From the NCBI RefSeq assembly GCF_004322705.1, contig NZ_SIZZ01000002.1, forward strand, positions 248,001-312,000: DNA of 64,000 nt, in the 5' to 3' direction. The notes under the pieces were generated by a model, which was not told the DNA's origin, did not search any database, and worked only from the letters and a program-made list of their open reading frames with translations. Every line of letters begins with the position of its first letter. The first letter of the stretch is position 1. A program made the position numbers and the translations under genes. The DNA is from Dyella terrae (GTDB taxonomy: Bacteria > Pseudomonadota > Gammaproteobacteria > Xanthomonadales > Rhodanobacteraceae). Shown here one piece after another: positions 26,732 to 34,348 of this stretch.

Positions 26732-28348
26732 ATGGCCCACGCAGCCACCCACGATCACCACGACGATCATCACGGCGCGCCGAAGAACTTCTTCGTGCGT
26801 TGGTGCATGTCCACCAACCACAAGGACATCGGCACGCTGTACCTGGTCTTCTCGTTGCTGATGTTCTTCATCGGCGGCAGTTTCGCCATGGTCATCCGCG
26901 CCGAGCTGTTCAAGCCCGGCCTGCAGCTGGTCCAGCCGTACTTCTTCAACGAAATGACCACGATGCATGCGCTGGTCATGATCTTCGGTGCGGTCATGCC
27001 GGCCTTCGTCGGCCTCGGCAACTGGATGATTCCGCTGATGATCGGTGCGCCGGACATGGCGTTGCCGCGCATGAACAACCTGTCGTTCTGGATCCTGCCG
27101 TTCGCTTTCGCGATGCTGCTGTCCACCCTGTTCATGCCGGGCGGTGGCCCCGCCGGTGGCTGGACCATGTACCCGCCGCTGTCGCTGCAGGGTGACTCGG
27201 TCGCCAACCTGGTGTTCGCGGTCCATTTGATGGGTATCAGCTCGATCATGGGCGCGATCAACATCATCGCGACCATCCTGAACATGCGCGCTCCGGGCAT
27301 GGACCTGCTGAAGATGCCGGTGTTCGTGTGGAGCTGGCTGATCACCGCGTTCCTGCTGATTGCCGTGATGCCGGTCCTCGCCGGTGCGGTCACGATGCTG
27401 CTGACCGACAAGTACTTCGGCACCAGCTTCTTCAATGCCGCCGGTGGCGGTGACCCGGTCCTGTTCCAGCACATCTTCTGGTTCTTCGGGCACCCCGAGG
27501 TGTACATCATGATCCTGCCGGCCTTCGGCCTGGTGTCTGAGATCATCCCGGCGTTCTCGCGCAAGCCCATCTTCGGCTACAAGGCGATGGTCTTCGCGAT
27601 TGCCTCGATCGCCTTCCTGTCGTTCATCGTGTGGGCTCACCACATGTTTGCGGTGGGTCTGCCGCTCGGTGGCGAAATCTTCTTCATGTACGCCACGATG
27701 CTGATCGCCGTGCCGACGGGCGTGAAGGTGTTCAACTGGGTCAGCACCATGTGGGGCGGCTCGATGACCTTCGAGACCCCGATGCTGTTCGCGGTCGCCT
27801 TCGTCATCCTGTTCACCATCGGTGGCTTCTCGGGCCTGATGCTGGCGCTGGCTCCGGCCGACTTCCAGTACCACGACTCGTACTTCGTGGTGGCTCACTT
27901 CCACTATGTGCTGGTTACCGGCGCTGTCTTCGCCATCATCGCTGGCGCGTACTACTGGCTGCCGAAGTGGACCGGCAACATGTACAGCGAGTTCTGGGGC
28001 AAGATGCACTTCTGGAACAGCGTGATCTGGGTGAACGTCCTGTTCTTCCCGCAGCACTTCCTGGGTCTGGCCGGCATGCCGCGTCGTATCCCGGACTACA
28101 ACGTCGCGTTCGCCAACTTCAACATGATCAGCTCCATCGGCGGCTTCCTGTTCGGCGCCTCGCAGCTCATCTTCGTTGGCGTCATCATCCACGCCGTGTG
28201 GTTCTCGAAGAAGAAGGCGACCGACCGCGTGTGGGAAGGTGCCAAGGGTCTGGAGTGGACCGTGCCGTCGCCGGCGCCGTACCACACTTTCGAAGTCCCG
28301 CCGGTCATTCATGACGACGAACTGGCTCACGGCCACGTCGATGACTGA
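26732..28348 (+). CDS. coxA: Cytochrome c oxidase subunit I (aa3 type)
   Basis: Catalytic subunit with low-spin haem a, haem a3 and CuB that reduces oxygen and pumps protons. The twelve-helix core shows TMHALVMIF (haem a histidine), WFFGHPEVYIMILPAFG (CuB histidine, proton-path glutamate and cross-linked tyrosine), WAHHMF (CuB pair) and VAHFHYVL (haem a3 and haem a histidines). The length of 538 is normal. The N-terminus MAHAATHDHHDDHHGAP and the C-terminus HDDELAHGHVDD are unusually His/Asp-rich and could bind metal. GAGGTG lies about ten bases before the ATG. Confidence 0.98.
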   Translation: MAHAATHDHHDDHHGAPKNFFVRWCMSTNHKDIGTLYLVFSLLMFFIGGSFAMVIRAELFKPGLQLVQPYFFNEMTTMHALVMIFGAVMPAFVGLGNWMIPLMIGAPDMALPRMNNLSFWILPFAFAMLLSTLFMPGGGPAGGWTMYPPLSLQGDSVANLVFAVHLMGISSIMGAINIIATILNMRAPGMDLLKMPVFVWSWLITAFLLIAVMPVLAGAVTMLLTDKYFGTSFFNAAGGGDPVLFQHIFWFFGHPEVYIMILPAFGLVSEIIPAFSRKPIFGYKAMVFAIASIAFLSFIVWAHHMFAVGLPLGGEIFFMYATMLIAVPTGVKVFNWVSTMWGGSMTFETPMLFAVAFVILFTIGGFSGLMLALAPADFQYHDSYFVVAHFHYVLVTGAVFAIIAGAYYWLPKWTGNMYSEFWGKMHFWNSVIWVNVLFFPQHFLGLAGMPRRIPDYNVAFANFNMISSIGGFLFGASQLIFVGVIIHAVWFSKKKATDRVWEGAKGLEWTVPSPAPYHTFEVPPVIHDDELAHGHVDD

Positions 28349-28360
28349 TCAGTAAATAAA

Positions 28361-28386
28361 CGCCCCGGCCGCTAGCGACCGGGGCG
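28361..28386. promoter_or_regulatory. Hairpin between coxA and the small membrane peptide gene
   Basis: CGCCCCGG (28361-28368) and CCGGGGCG (28379-28386) with a ten-base loop and no T tract. It may stabilise the coxBA mRNA end or partly attenuate transcription into coxC rather than terminate fully. Confidence 0.6.
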
Positions 28387-28404
28387 GATTAGGCAAGGCA
28401 TACG

Positions 28405-28536
28405 ATGAACCGGCAAGACGCGGAAGCGGTCAAGCAAGCTCGAAAGAAAAGTGCACGACGTACGGCGATCATTGCGGCAGCTATTGCCATCGCCATCTTC
28501 GCGCTCTCGATCATTCAGATGCTGAAGTTCTCGTAA
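28405..28536 (+). CDS. 43-aa single-TM membrane peptide in cox operon
   Basis: A short frame (MNRQDAEAVKQARKKS...) of 43 residues: a basic soluble start, then one hydrophobic helix (about residues 20-38) and the end MLKFS. AAGG lies upstream at a good distance. Small one-helix proteins at this place between coxA and coxC occur in related proteobacterial oxidase operons and have been annotated as small assembly proteins; the function here is inferred from context. Where many relatives have cox11/ctaG, only this peptide is present. Confidence 0.75.
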   Translation: MNRQDAEAVKQARKKSARRTAIIAAAIAIAIFALSIIQMLKFS

Positions 28537-28609
28537 GGCCAAAGGTTTTGTATTTCCCGCGCGGTTTGGCGGGGTTTAAGTAACAAGAGAAGTCCACGGG
28601 GATCTCACC

Positions 28610-29497
28610 ATGGGTCATCAGCAAGGCGCTTATTTCGTACCGACCAAGAGCTACTGGCCGATCGTGGCAGCGGTGGTCATGTTCGTCACCGTGTTCGGTG
28701 CCGCTCACTGGCTCAACGCAGAACCGGGTCAGGCTGGCTTCGGCAAGTCGTTGCTGACGATCGGCTTCATCGGCATTTTGCTGATGTTCTTCGGCTGGTT
28801 CCGTTCGGTCATTCGTGAGTCCCTCGCAGGTAGCTACAACCACCAGGTGGACACCTCGTTCCGCATGGGCATGCTGTGGTTCATCTTCTCCGAGGTGATG
28901 TTCTTCGCCGCCTTCTTCGGCGCCCTGTTCTATGCCCGCATGTTCGCGGTGCCGTGGCTCGGCGGCGAAGGCCATGGCGTGCTGACCCACCAGTTCCTTT
29001 GGGGTGACTACGCGGCAGCCTGGGGTTCCAATGGCGGTGGCGGCCCGGCCCGCATCGGTGGCGATTTCCAGACGGTGGCTCCGTGGGGCCTGCCGCTGCT
29101 CAACACCCTGATCCTGCTCACCTCCAGCGTCACGATCACCATCGCGCACCATGCCCTCAAGGCCGGTCACCGCGGCAAGATCCTTTGGTTCCTGGGCCTG
29201 ACGGTCCTGCTGGGCGCCACGTTCCTTTACTTCCAGGCCCACGAGTACATCGAGGCCTACAAGGAACTGAACCTGACGCTGCAGAGCGGTGTGTACGGCT
29301 CGACCTTCTTCATGCTCACCGGCTTCCACGGCATGCACGTGACCCTGGGCACGATCATGCTGGCGATCATCTGGCTGCGCTGCGCCAAGGGCCACTTCAC
29401 CAAGGAAAACCACTTCGGCTTCGAAGCGGTCGCCTGGTACTGGCACTTTGTGGACGTGGTCTGGCTCGGCCTGTTCATGTTCGTCTACATTCTCTGA
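28610..29497 (+). CDS. coxC: Cytochrome c oxidase subunit III
   Basis: Inner-membrane subunit with about seven helices that stabilises subunit I and its proton uptake. Conserved elements are HQVDTSFRMGMLWFIFSEVM (two-helix domain and FxxSE motif), ITIAHHALKAGHRG, ATFLYFQAHEY, and the C-terminal helix GFEAVAWYWHFVDVVWLGLF. The length is 295 residues. A GGGGATCT stretch provides a modest ribosome site. It is followed by a strong terminator, which closes the plus-strand run from DUF2244; surf1 must use its own promoter. Confidence 0.97.
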   Translation: MGHQQGAYFVPTKSYWPIVAAVVMFVTVFGAAHWLNAEPGQAGFGKSLLTIGFIGILLMFFGWFRSVIRESLAGSYNHQVDTSFRMGMLWFIFSEVMFFAAFFGALFYARMFAVPWLGGEGHGVLTHQFLWGDYAAAWGSNGGGGPARIGGDFQTVAPWGLPLLNTLILLTSSVTITIAHHALKAGHRGKILWFLGLTVLLGATFLYFQAHEYIEAYKELNLTLQSGVYGSTFFMLTGFHGMHVTLGTIMLAIIWLRCAKGHFTKENHFGFEAVAWYWHFVDVVWLGLFMFVYIL

Positions 29498-29517
29498 TCC
29501 TCAGGGATCGAGGTACG

Positions 29518-29546
29518 AAAAAGCCCGCCACTGGCGGGCTTTTTTT
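29518..29546 (+). terminator. Intrinsic terminator of the coxBAC transcript
   Basis: GCCCGCC (29523-29529) pairs with GGCGGGC (29533-29539), extended by five A:T pairs and followed by seven T. Confidence 0.93.
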
Positions 29547-29904
29547 ATGCCTCGTCCCCGCCGGGGTACGCGGGGAGGGCGCAAAGATGTAACCGGCTTA
29601 ACAAGCGGGAAGACGATGGCCCGAAGGGTGGGATGAGGGGAGGGTGCTCATAGGAACGGATGCTCGAAGCGAGAGCCGGGCCGAGGCAACCAGCGACGGA
29701 AGCCGTGACGGGAAGAATGAAGAAGGCGTGGCTGCTCGGCCCGGCATGGCGCTAGGCAGGCCAGTGTTTCGATTCGGGTCAAAGCCCCGCGATGGAGGGA
29801 TCGGCCTCGGGCCGGGGCCTCTCAACCCTCCCCAGGGCTGAAGGCCGACAACACCCGCGCGCTTTTGTCGCGCCCGGAGCGCGAAGGCGGGCGGGCAGTT
29901 ACAA
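29547..29904. other. Unexplained ~350-base stretch between coxC and the twin-TM gene
   Basis: No gene that I can support. The sequence 29598-29841 is purine-rich on the plus strand and open in one frame on each strand (65 and 75 codons), but neither product resembles a known protein. It could be a decayed gene or an unrecognised intergenic repeat. Confidence 0.4.
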
Positions 29905-30120
29905 TTACTGACCCACGCCGTGCGGGTGCAGCCAGCCCATCCAGATGCCGAGAACGACCATCAGGATGAGGAGCACCGAAAGCCCGATACGGCGGGTCAA
30001 AGCCCACACCGTGCGCTTGCTGCCATCCTTGTCGGTCATCATGAAATACAGCGCTTGACCGAGATTGAACAGCACCACCAGCAGCAGGATCACCAGCGCG
30101 TATTTGTAGATGGTTTCCAC
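29905..30120 (-). CDS. Twin-transmembrane protein (DUF2909-like)
   Basis: A 71-residue protein with two hydrophobic helices (about residues 6-24 and 44-63) separated by a short polar loop with KRTVWALTRRIG. The C-terminus GWLHPHGVGQ is typical of the DUF2909/twin-TM proteins found next to surf1. The start GTG 30120 is taken by analogy with that family; the frame stays open to 30330 but the extension is basic and low in character. It lies on the strand opposite to the rest of the cox cluster and diverges from surf1. It probably assists oxidase biogenesis, by context only. Confidence 0.78.
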   Translation of the reverse strand: METIYKYALVILLLVVLFNLGQALYFMMTDKDGSKRTVWALTRRIGLSVLLILMVVLGIWMGWLHPHGVGQ

Positions 30121-30179
30121 GTGATTGGCCCGAACGACGTTGACATTCGCAGTATAGCGGCCGCTTGCGGTGGCACTGC

Positions 30180-30920
30180 ATGAGCCTGTTGAGGCGTCCC
30201 GCCTGGTGGGCGGTGTTGCTGACGCTCGCCGGAACCTTGCTGTTCCTGCGTTTAGGCGTCTGGCAGCTCGACCGTGCCAACGAAAAAGAGCAAATTCTGC
30301 GGCGCTATGCCGCAGCGGAAACCGCGCCACTGCGCGATTTTGCCGCGGTCGCTACGGCCCCGGCCGACGATGGTTTTCCCCGCGTTCGCCTGCGTGGCAC
30401 CTACCTGGCCGACCGCCTCTACCTGCTCGACAACCCGCGGCATGACCAACGTGGCGGCGTGGAGGTCTATGCGCCTTTCCGCCCCGAAGGCATGACACAG
30501 TGGGTGCTGGTCGACCTGGGCTTCCTGCCGGGCAATGGCACCGACAAGGCGCCGCAGATACCCGCGCTTCCCGAAGGTCCGCAGGATGTCCATGGCCTGT
30601 ACCAGCCGGCGCCGGGCGTGGGCTTCGAGATGGGCGGCGATGCGTTGTCACGCCAGACCGCCTGGCCGAAAACCACGATCTATCTCGACATCCCGCAGGT
30701 GGCCCGCGACCTCGGTCAGCCGCTGTACCCGCGTGTCGTGTCGCTCGATGCCGATCCCGCCGCGATCTACGTGCGCGAACACCAGCCTGATTTCTCGTCG
30801 ATGCCGCCCGCGCGTCATCGCGCCTACGCCTTCCAGTGGTTCACCTTCGCCGTTGCTGCGGTGGTGATCTTCCTGATCCTGCATCGCAAGCGAAAAAAGC
30901 CCAAGTCGGACTCACCATGA
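30180..30920 (+). CDS. surf1: SURF1-family cytochrome oxidase assembly protein
   Basis: Inner-membrane factor that helps to insert haem a into subunit I. It has the classic two-anchor layout: an N-terminal helix (residues ~10-26) followed by RLGVWQLDRANEK, a periplasmic domain with GVEVYAPFR and VLVDLGFLP, and a C-terminal helix after AYAFQWFTFAVAAVV. The 246-residue length is normal. ATG 30180 is chosen because the SURF1 pattern begins at once; an ATG at 30165 is in frame. It overlaps the next gene by four bases (ATGA). Confidence 0.93.
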   Translation: MSLLRRPAWWAVLLTLAGTLLFLRLGVWQLDRANEKEQILRRYAAAETAPLRDFAAVATAPADDGFPRVRLRGTYLADRLYLLDNPRHDQRGGVEVYAPFRPEGMTQWVLVDLGFLPGNGTDKAPQIPALPEGPQDVHGLYQPAPGVGFEMGGDALSRQTAWPKTTIYLDIPQVARDLGQPLYPRVVSLDADPAAIYVREHQPDFSSMPPARHRAYAFQWFTFAVAAVVIFLILHRKRKKPKSDSP

Positions 30921-31510
30921 ATCAGCCCGCAAACCCGGCGCAGCGCAGCAGCCGCCTCAAACTCATTCTCGTCATGGCGGTGTTCATCGCGCCGATCCTT
31001 GCTGCAGGCCTGCTGACCCTGAGTGGCTGGCAGCCGACCGGCAAGGCCAACGGCCTGCCGATCACGCCGCAGCGCAACTTCGAGGAAGAAAAGCTGCGCG
31101 TGCAGACGGCGACCGGCAGCGACTGGGCCTGGCGTAACGCCGAGCCGCAGCTGACCTTGATCGCCATGCCGGGACCGGGCTGCGCCGCGCATTGCGTGGA
31201 AACGCTCAACAAGATGGCCGCCGCACGTGTCACGCTCAATCGCAATGCGCCGCGCCTGCGCCTGCTGCTGGTCGGCGACGCTCCGGCCGTTGGCAAGGTG
31301 GAGAAGGGCGCATGGCTGCCCGACGCGAATGTCGACTTCCAGTGGCAGCTCGGCACCGATGTCGACGCGAAGCTCGCATCGTGGCGCGCCACCCAGCCCG
31401 ACAGCGTGTCGGCGCTGTTGGTCGAATCCAACGGCACGGCGCTGGCGCTGTATCCTGAAGGCTTCGATCCCACCGGTCTGCGCAAGGACCTTCAGAAGGT
31501 GATTCGCTGA
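30917..31510 (+). CDS. Membrane-anchored CxxxC protein in cox cluster (possible Sco-like factor)
   Basis: A 197-residue protein: a short basic N-terminus, one membrane helix (about residues 16-38) and a periplasmic domain. A cysteine pair C89-AAH-C93 follows a strand (LTLIAMPGPGC), as in the thioredoxin-like Sco proteins whose CxxxC motif binds copper. Other parts (VSALLVESNGTALALYPEGFDP) fit a thioredoxin-like sheet. Overall similarity to true Sco is low, and the copper-ligand histidine is not certain. It overlaps both surf1 (ATGA) and ctaA (TGATG), so the three are translationally coupled. The role in copper or thiol handling during oxidase assembly is inferred. Confidence 0.7.
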   Translation: MNQPANPAQRSSRLKLILVMAVFIAPILAAGLLTLSGWQPTGKANGLPITPQRNFEEEKLRVQTATGSDWAWRNAEPQLTLIAMPGPGCAAHCVETLNKMAAARVTLNRNAPRLRLLLVGDAPAVGKVEKGAWLPDANVDFQWQLGTDVDAKLASWRATQPDSVSALLVESNGTALALYPEGFDPTGLRKDLQKVIR

Positions 31511-32667
31511 TGGCTCCCCGCACCGTCAAGATCCTGCGCGGCATTGCGCTGCTTGCCGCGGTGTTCGCGTTCGGCGTGGTGATGTTTGGCGCGTTCGTGC
31601 GCCTGTCGAACGCTGGCTTGTCGTGCCCTGACTGGCCCACCTGCTACGGCAAAGTCGCGTGGCCGGAGCATCAACACGAAATCGTGCAAGCCAACGAAGC
31701 GTTTCCTGATCGCCCCTTTGAAACGCACAAGGCCTGGCGTGAGCAGGTGCATCGCTTCCTCGCGGGCACGCTGGGCATGCTCGTACTCGCCCTCGCACTG
31801 ATCGCGAGCTGGCGTACCGCATGGGCGCGCTGGTGCGTGATTGCCGGTGCGATTTTCGCAGCGATCGGCGTCACCATGTACATGCGCGGCGAACACGTGT
31901 GGTCGTCGGTGTTGTCCGCCTTCGCCATCGGCCTGCCCTTGCTGGCATCCATCGGGCTGAAGCGACCGGGCGCATGGCGCATCAGTGTGCTTGCCCTGGC
32001 CGTGATCATCTTCCAGGCCATGCTTGGCATGTGGACGGTGACGCTGCTGCTCAAACCCATTGTCGTGATGGGTCATCTGCTGGGCGGTATCACCACGTTC
32101 GCTTTGCTGGCCTATGCCGGCTTGCGCTTTGCCGGACTCGGTGCGCCGGACCATGGCCTCGCCGATCTGCGCCAGTGGATCGTGCTGGGCATCGTCTTGC
32201 TCATTGCGCAGATCGCGCTGGGCGGCTGGACGTCCGCCAACTACGCCGCACTCGCCTGCGGCACCGACTTCCCGAAGTGTCTGGGCCAGTGGGCACCGCC
32301 GACCGACTTCAAGGAAGCGTTCGTGCTGTGGCGCGGTATCGGCGTGAACTACGAAGGCGGCGTGCTCGACATGGCCGCACGAAGCGCCATCCAGATTGCG
32401 CATCGCATCGGCGCGCTCGTGGTGTTCTGCTATGTGCTGTGGCTGGCGTTCCGCGCCTCGCGTCGCGGCCTTCGCGCATTCGCCGTATTGTTGAGCGTCG
32501 TGCTCGTTTGCCAGGTCGTGCTCGGCATCAGCAACGTGCACTTCGGCCTGCCGCTGCCGGTGGCAACGCTGCATAACGGCGTGGCGGCACTGTTGCTGGC
32601 GGTGTTGATCGCCACGCTGGCACGCACCCAGAAAACCGAAAGCCTGCAGGGGACGGGCCATGACTAA
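31510..32667 (+). CDS. ctaA: Haem A synthase (COX15/CtaA)
   Basis: Oxidises the C8 methyl group of haem O to give haem A, in the inner membrane. Eight membrane helices in two four-helix halves carry the expected histidines: the EQVHRFLAG motif, [21 protein letters not shown] and [13 protein letters not shown]. The N-terminal signature [18 protein letters not shown] is complete. The length of 385 residues is slightly long but normal for proteobacterial type. It starts at ATG 31510, overlapping the previous stop, and overlaps cyoE by eight bases. Confidence 0.96.
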   Translation: MAPRTVKILRGIALLAAVFAFGVVMFGAFVRLSNAGLSCPDWPTCYGKVAWPEHQHEIVQANEAFPDRPFETHKAWREQVHRFLAGTLGMLVLALALIASWRTAWARWCVIAGAIFAAIGVTMYMRGEHVWSSVLSAFAIGLPLLASIGLKRPGAWRISVLALAVIIFQAMLGMWTVTLLLKPIVVMGHLLGGITTFALLAYAGLRFAGLGAPDHGLADLRQWIVLGIVLLIAQIALGGWTSANYAALACGTDFPKCLGQWAPPTDFKEAFVLWRGIGVNYEGGVLDMAARSAIQIAHRIGALVVFCYVLWLAFRASRRGLRAFAVLLSVVLVCQVVLGISNVHFGLPLPVATLHNGVAALLLAVLIATLARTQKTESLQGTGHD

Positions 32668-33592
32668 GGCAGTTGCACGCGGCAGTTTGCTGCATTCCTT
32701 CCGTGCGTTTCTCGAGCTGACCAAGCCGCGCGTCGTCGCGCTGCTCGTGTTCTGTGCGGTGATTGGCATGTTCCTCGCGGTGCCGGGCATTCCGCCGTGG
32801 CGCGCGCTGGTGTTCGGCACCATCGGTATCTGGCTCGCCTCCGCGTCGGCGGCTGCCTTCAATCACCTGATCGATCAGCGCATCGACAAGGTGATGGCGC
32901 GTACGTCGCATCGCCCGCTGGCGACGGGTGAACTCACGCCGAAGCAGGTGCTGGCATTTGCGCTCGCGCTTGGCGTGATCTCGATGCTGGTCCTGGTGTT
33001 CCTGGTCAACACGCTGACGGCGCTGCTCACCTTCGGCGGCCTGATCGGTTATGCGGTGGTCTATACCGCTTACCTCAAGCGCGCCACGCCGCAGAACATC
33101 GTGATCGGTGGCCTCGCCGGCGCGATCCCGCCGGTGCTGGGCTGGACGGCCGTCACGGGTGAGATGCATGCCTTCGCCTTGCAGCTGTGCCTGATCATCT
33201 TCGTGTGGACGCCGCCGCATTTCTGGGCGCTGGCGATCTTCCGTCGCGAGGACTACTCGCGTGCGCAGGTGCCGATGCTGCCCGTGACGCATGGCGTGGT
33301 GTACACGCGCTGGCACGTGCTGTTCTACACCGTGCTGTTGTTCGTCGTGACCCTGCTTCCGGCGGTGACCGGCTACAGCGGCATCGTGTACCTGGCCGGC
33401 GCCGTTGTGCTGGGCCTGGCGTTCCTTTACTACGCCGTGCGGCTCCTGAATCCGCCGGACGAGTTCTACGCGATGAAGGTGTTCAACTACTCCATCGTGT
33501 ACCTGATGGCGCTGTTTGCCTTCCTGCTGGCCGACCACTGGCTGGTCGATCCGCTGGTTCAGCAGGGTCTCGAGTTCCAGCGCGCCGCCTGA
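32660..33592 (+). CDS. cyoE: Protohaem IX farnesyltransferase (haem O synthase)
   Basis: UbiA-family prenyltransferase that adds a farnesyl chain to haem B, making haem O for CtaA. The 310-residue protein has about nine membrane helices. The first prenyl-diphosphate-binding loop reads N68-HLID-QRID-K with D72 and D76, followed by RTSHRPL; the second site lies around the [18 protein letters not shown] segment. It is the last gene of the surf1-ctaA-cyoE run. Confidence 0.96.
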   Translation: MTKAVARGSLLHSFRAFLELTKPRVVALLVFCAVIGMFLAVPGIPPWRALVFGTIGIWLASASAAAFNHLIDQRIDKVMARTSHRPLATGELTPKQVLAFALALGVISMLVLVFLVNTLTALLTFGGLIGYAVVYTAYLKRATPQNIVIGGLAGAIPPVLGWTAVTGEMHAFALQLCLIIFVWTPPHFWALAIFRREDYSRAQVPMLPVTHGVVYTRWHVLFYTVLLFVVTLLPAVTGYSGIVYLAGAVVLGLAFLYYAVRLLNPPDEFYAMKVFNYSIVYLMALFAFLLADHWLVDPLVQQGLEFQRAA

Positions 33593-33691
33593 GGGCGGTG
33601 ACGCTTGCGGCCGGATCGGGCGGCGTCGGGCCGCCCAATCCCTACCGCGCCTTAACGCAAGAACATTCGCTCCGCGATCAGCCATTTAGGC

Positions 33692-33720
33692 TTGACACTC
33701 CCGCACCGCAGCAAGACAAT
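33692..33720 (+). promoter_or_regulatory. Strong sigma70-like promoter upstream of the mgtA leader
   Basis: TTGACA (33692-33697), a 17-base spacer and GACAAT (33715-33720): perfect -35 and 4/6 for -10. The predicted start near 33727 leaves about 620 bases of leader before mgtA. Confidence 0.65.
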
Positions 33721-33779
33721 TCGCGCGCCCGCCGGCGCGCTGCGCCTGTGGACATTCCTGTCCGACCAAACCAAGGCAT

Positions 33780-33896
33780 ATGGACGTTTACCCTAGTCGC
33801 AACGTCGACATCCGCGAGCATCGGGTGCCGGCATTGCAATACAAGCTGATTGCCTGCGGCGACCGCCTGCGGTCGGCCGGCGCTTTCCTCGACTAG
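33780..33896 (+). CDS. Possible 38-aa leader peptide
   Basis: ATG 33780 opens a 38-codon frame (MDVYPSRNVDIREHRV...GAFLD, TAG). No homolog is recognised. An AAGG lies upstream but only three bases from the ATG. The peptide lies in the leader behind the promoter at 33692, and its stop codon sits in the loop/stem of the hairpin 33875-33908. That geometry is what a regulatory leader peptide would show, but expression is unproven. Confidence 0.4.
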   Translation: MDVYPSRNVDIREHRVPALQYKLIACGDRLRSAGAFLD

Positions 33897-33908
33897 GGAA
33901 GACCGGCC
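33860..33908 (+). promoter_or_regulatory. Two adjacent stem-loops at the end of the leader ORF
   Basis: Hairpin 1: CGACCG (33860-33865) with CGGTCG (33870-33875). Hairpin 2: GGCCGG (33875-33880) with CCGGCC (33903-33908), continued inside by CTTTCC (33883-33888) with GGGAAG (33896-33901). They share one base, and hairpin 2 contains the TAG of the 38-codon ORF. The structure would be disturbed by a ribosome finishing that ORF. Confidence 0.55.
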
Positions 33909-33952
33909 CATCCCTGACGGCTGCCCCAGGCGCCGTTACGAGGAGATGGGCT

Positions 33953-34186
33953 ATGAAGCTCCTTCGCGATTTTTTCCGTCTGCGCACCGCAGGTCGTGCC
34001 CTCGCGGGCGGCCGCCGTGCGTCCGTTGGCCGTGCCTGGACGATCACCGTCCCCGCGCCCCTGGAAAAGCCCCAGGCGCAGGTCATCGACATGCACTGGA
34101 CGAGCAACACCAAGGGCCAGCGTCCGGAAGCCCGCTGGCACGGACATGCTGCCAAGCCGGCGCTGCGCCTGGTCTCGAGCCACTGA
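33953..34186 (+). CDS. Hypothetical 77-aa basic protein upstream of mgtA
   Basis: I do not recognise the family. The frame begins at ATG 33953 with an excellent GAGGAG seven bases upstream (33940-33945). The product is basic and rich in Arg and Ala at the start (MKLLRDFFRLRTAGRALAGG), then carries a WTITVPAPLEKPQAQV stretch with no clear membrane segment. Third codon positions are GC-rich, as in neighbouring genes. It lies on the mgtA transcript, 162 bases before mgtA, so it may be a small regulatory partner. Confidence 0.55.
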   Translation: MKLLRDFFRLRTAGRALAGGRRASVGRAWTITVPAPLEKPQAQVIDMHWTSNTKGQRPEARWHGHAAKPALRLVSSH

Positions 34187-34348
34187 TGCATCGCATCCCC
34201 GCCAGCCTTGCGCCGCGCAAAGGGTGGCCCCCGCCAGTGGGATGGCGCGGGCCGCACATGCGGCTTTAGCAGGCGATCAGGATTCGCGGCGAAGACGCCG
34301 CCGACTCGCTGATCCGCCCGGGCACCACCAGCATCATGGAAGCGAGTC

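Noticed and set aside
26495-28336. A 613-codon minus-strand frame opposite coxA
   Set aside because: Composition is His/Gln/Arg-rich without any domain, and coxA on the other strand is certain.
29598-29841. Two opposite small ORFs of 65 and 75 codons
   Set aside because: No ribosome site of note, no recognisable family, and both strands open at once, which suggests composition rather than coding.
33593-34348. An M-box (ykoK) magnesium riboswitch before mgtA
   Set aside because: I could not find the conserved core (GTTAGGTGAGGCTCC-like) in this leader. The hairpins seen do not follow the M-box order.
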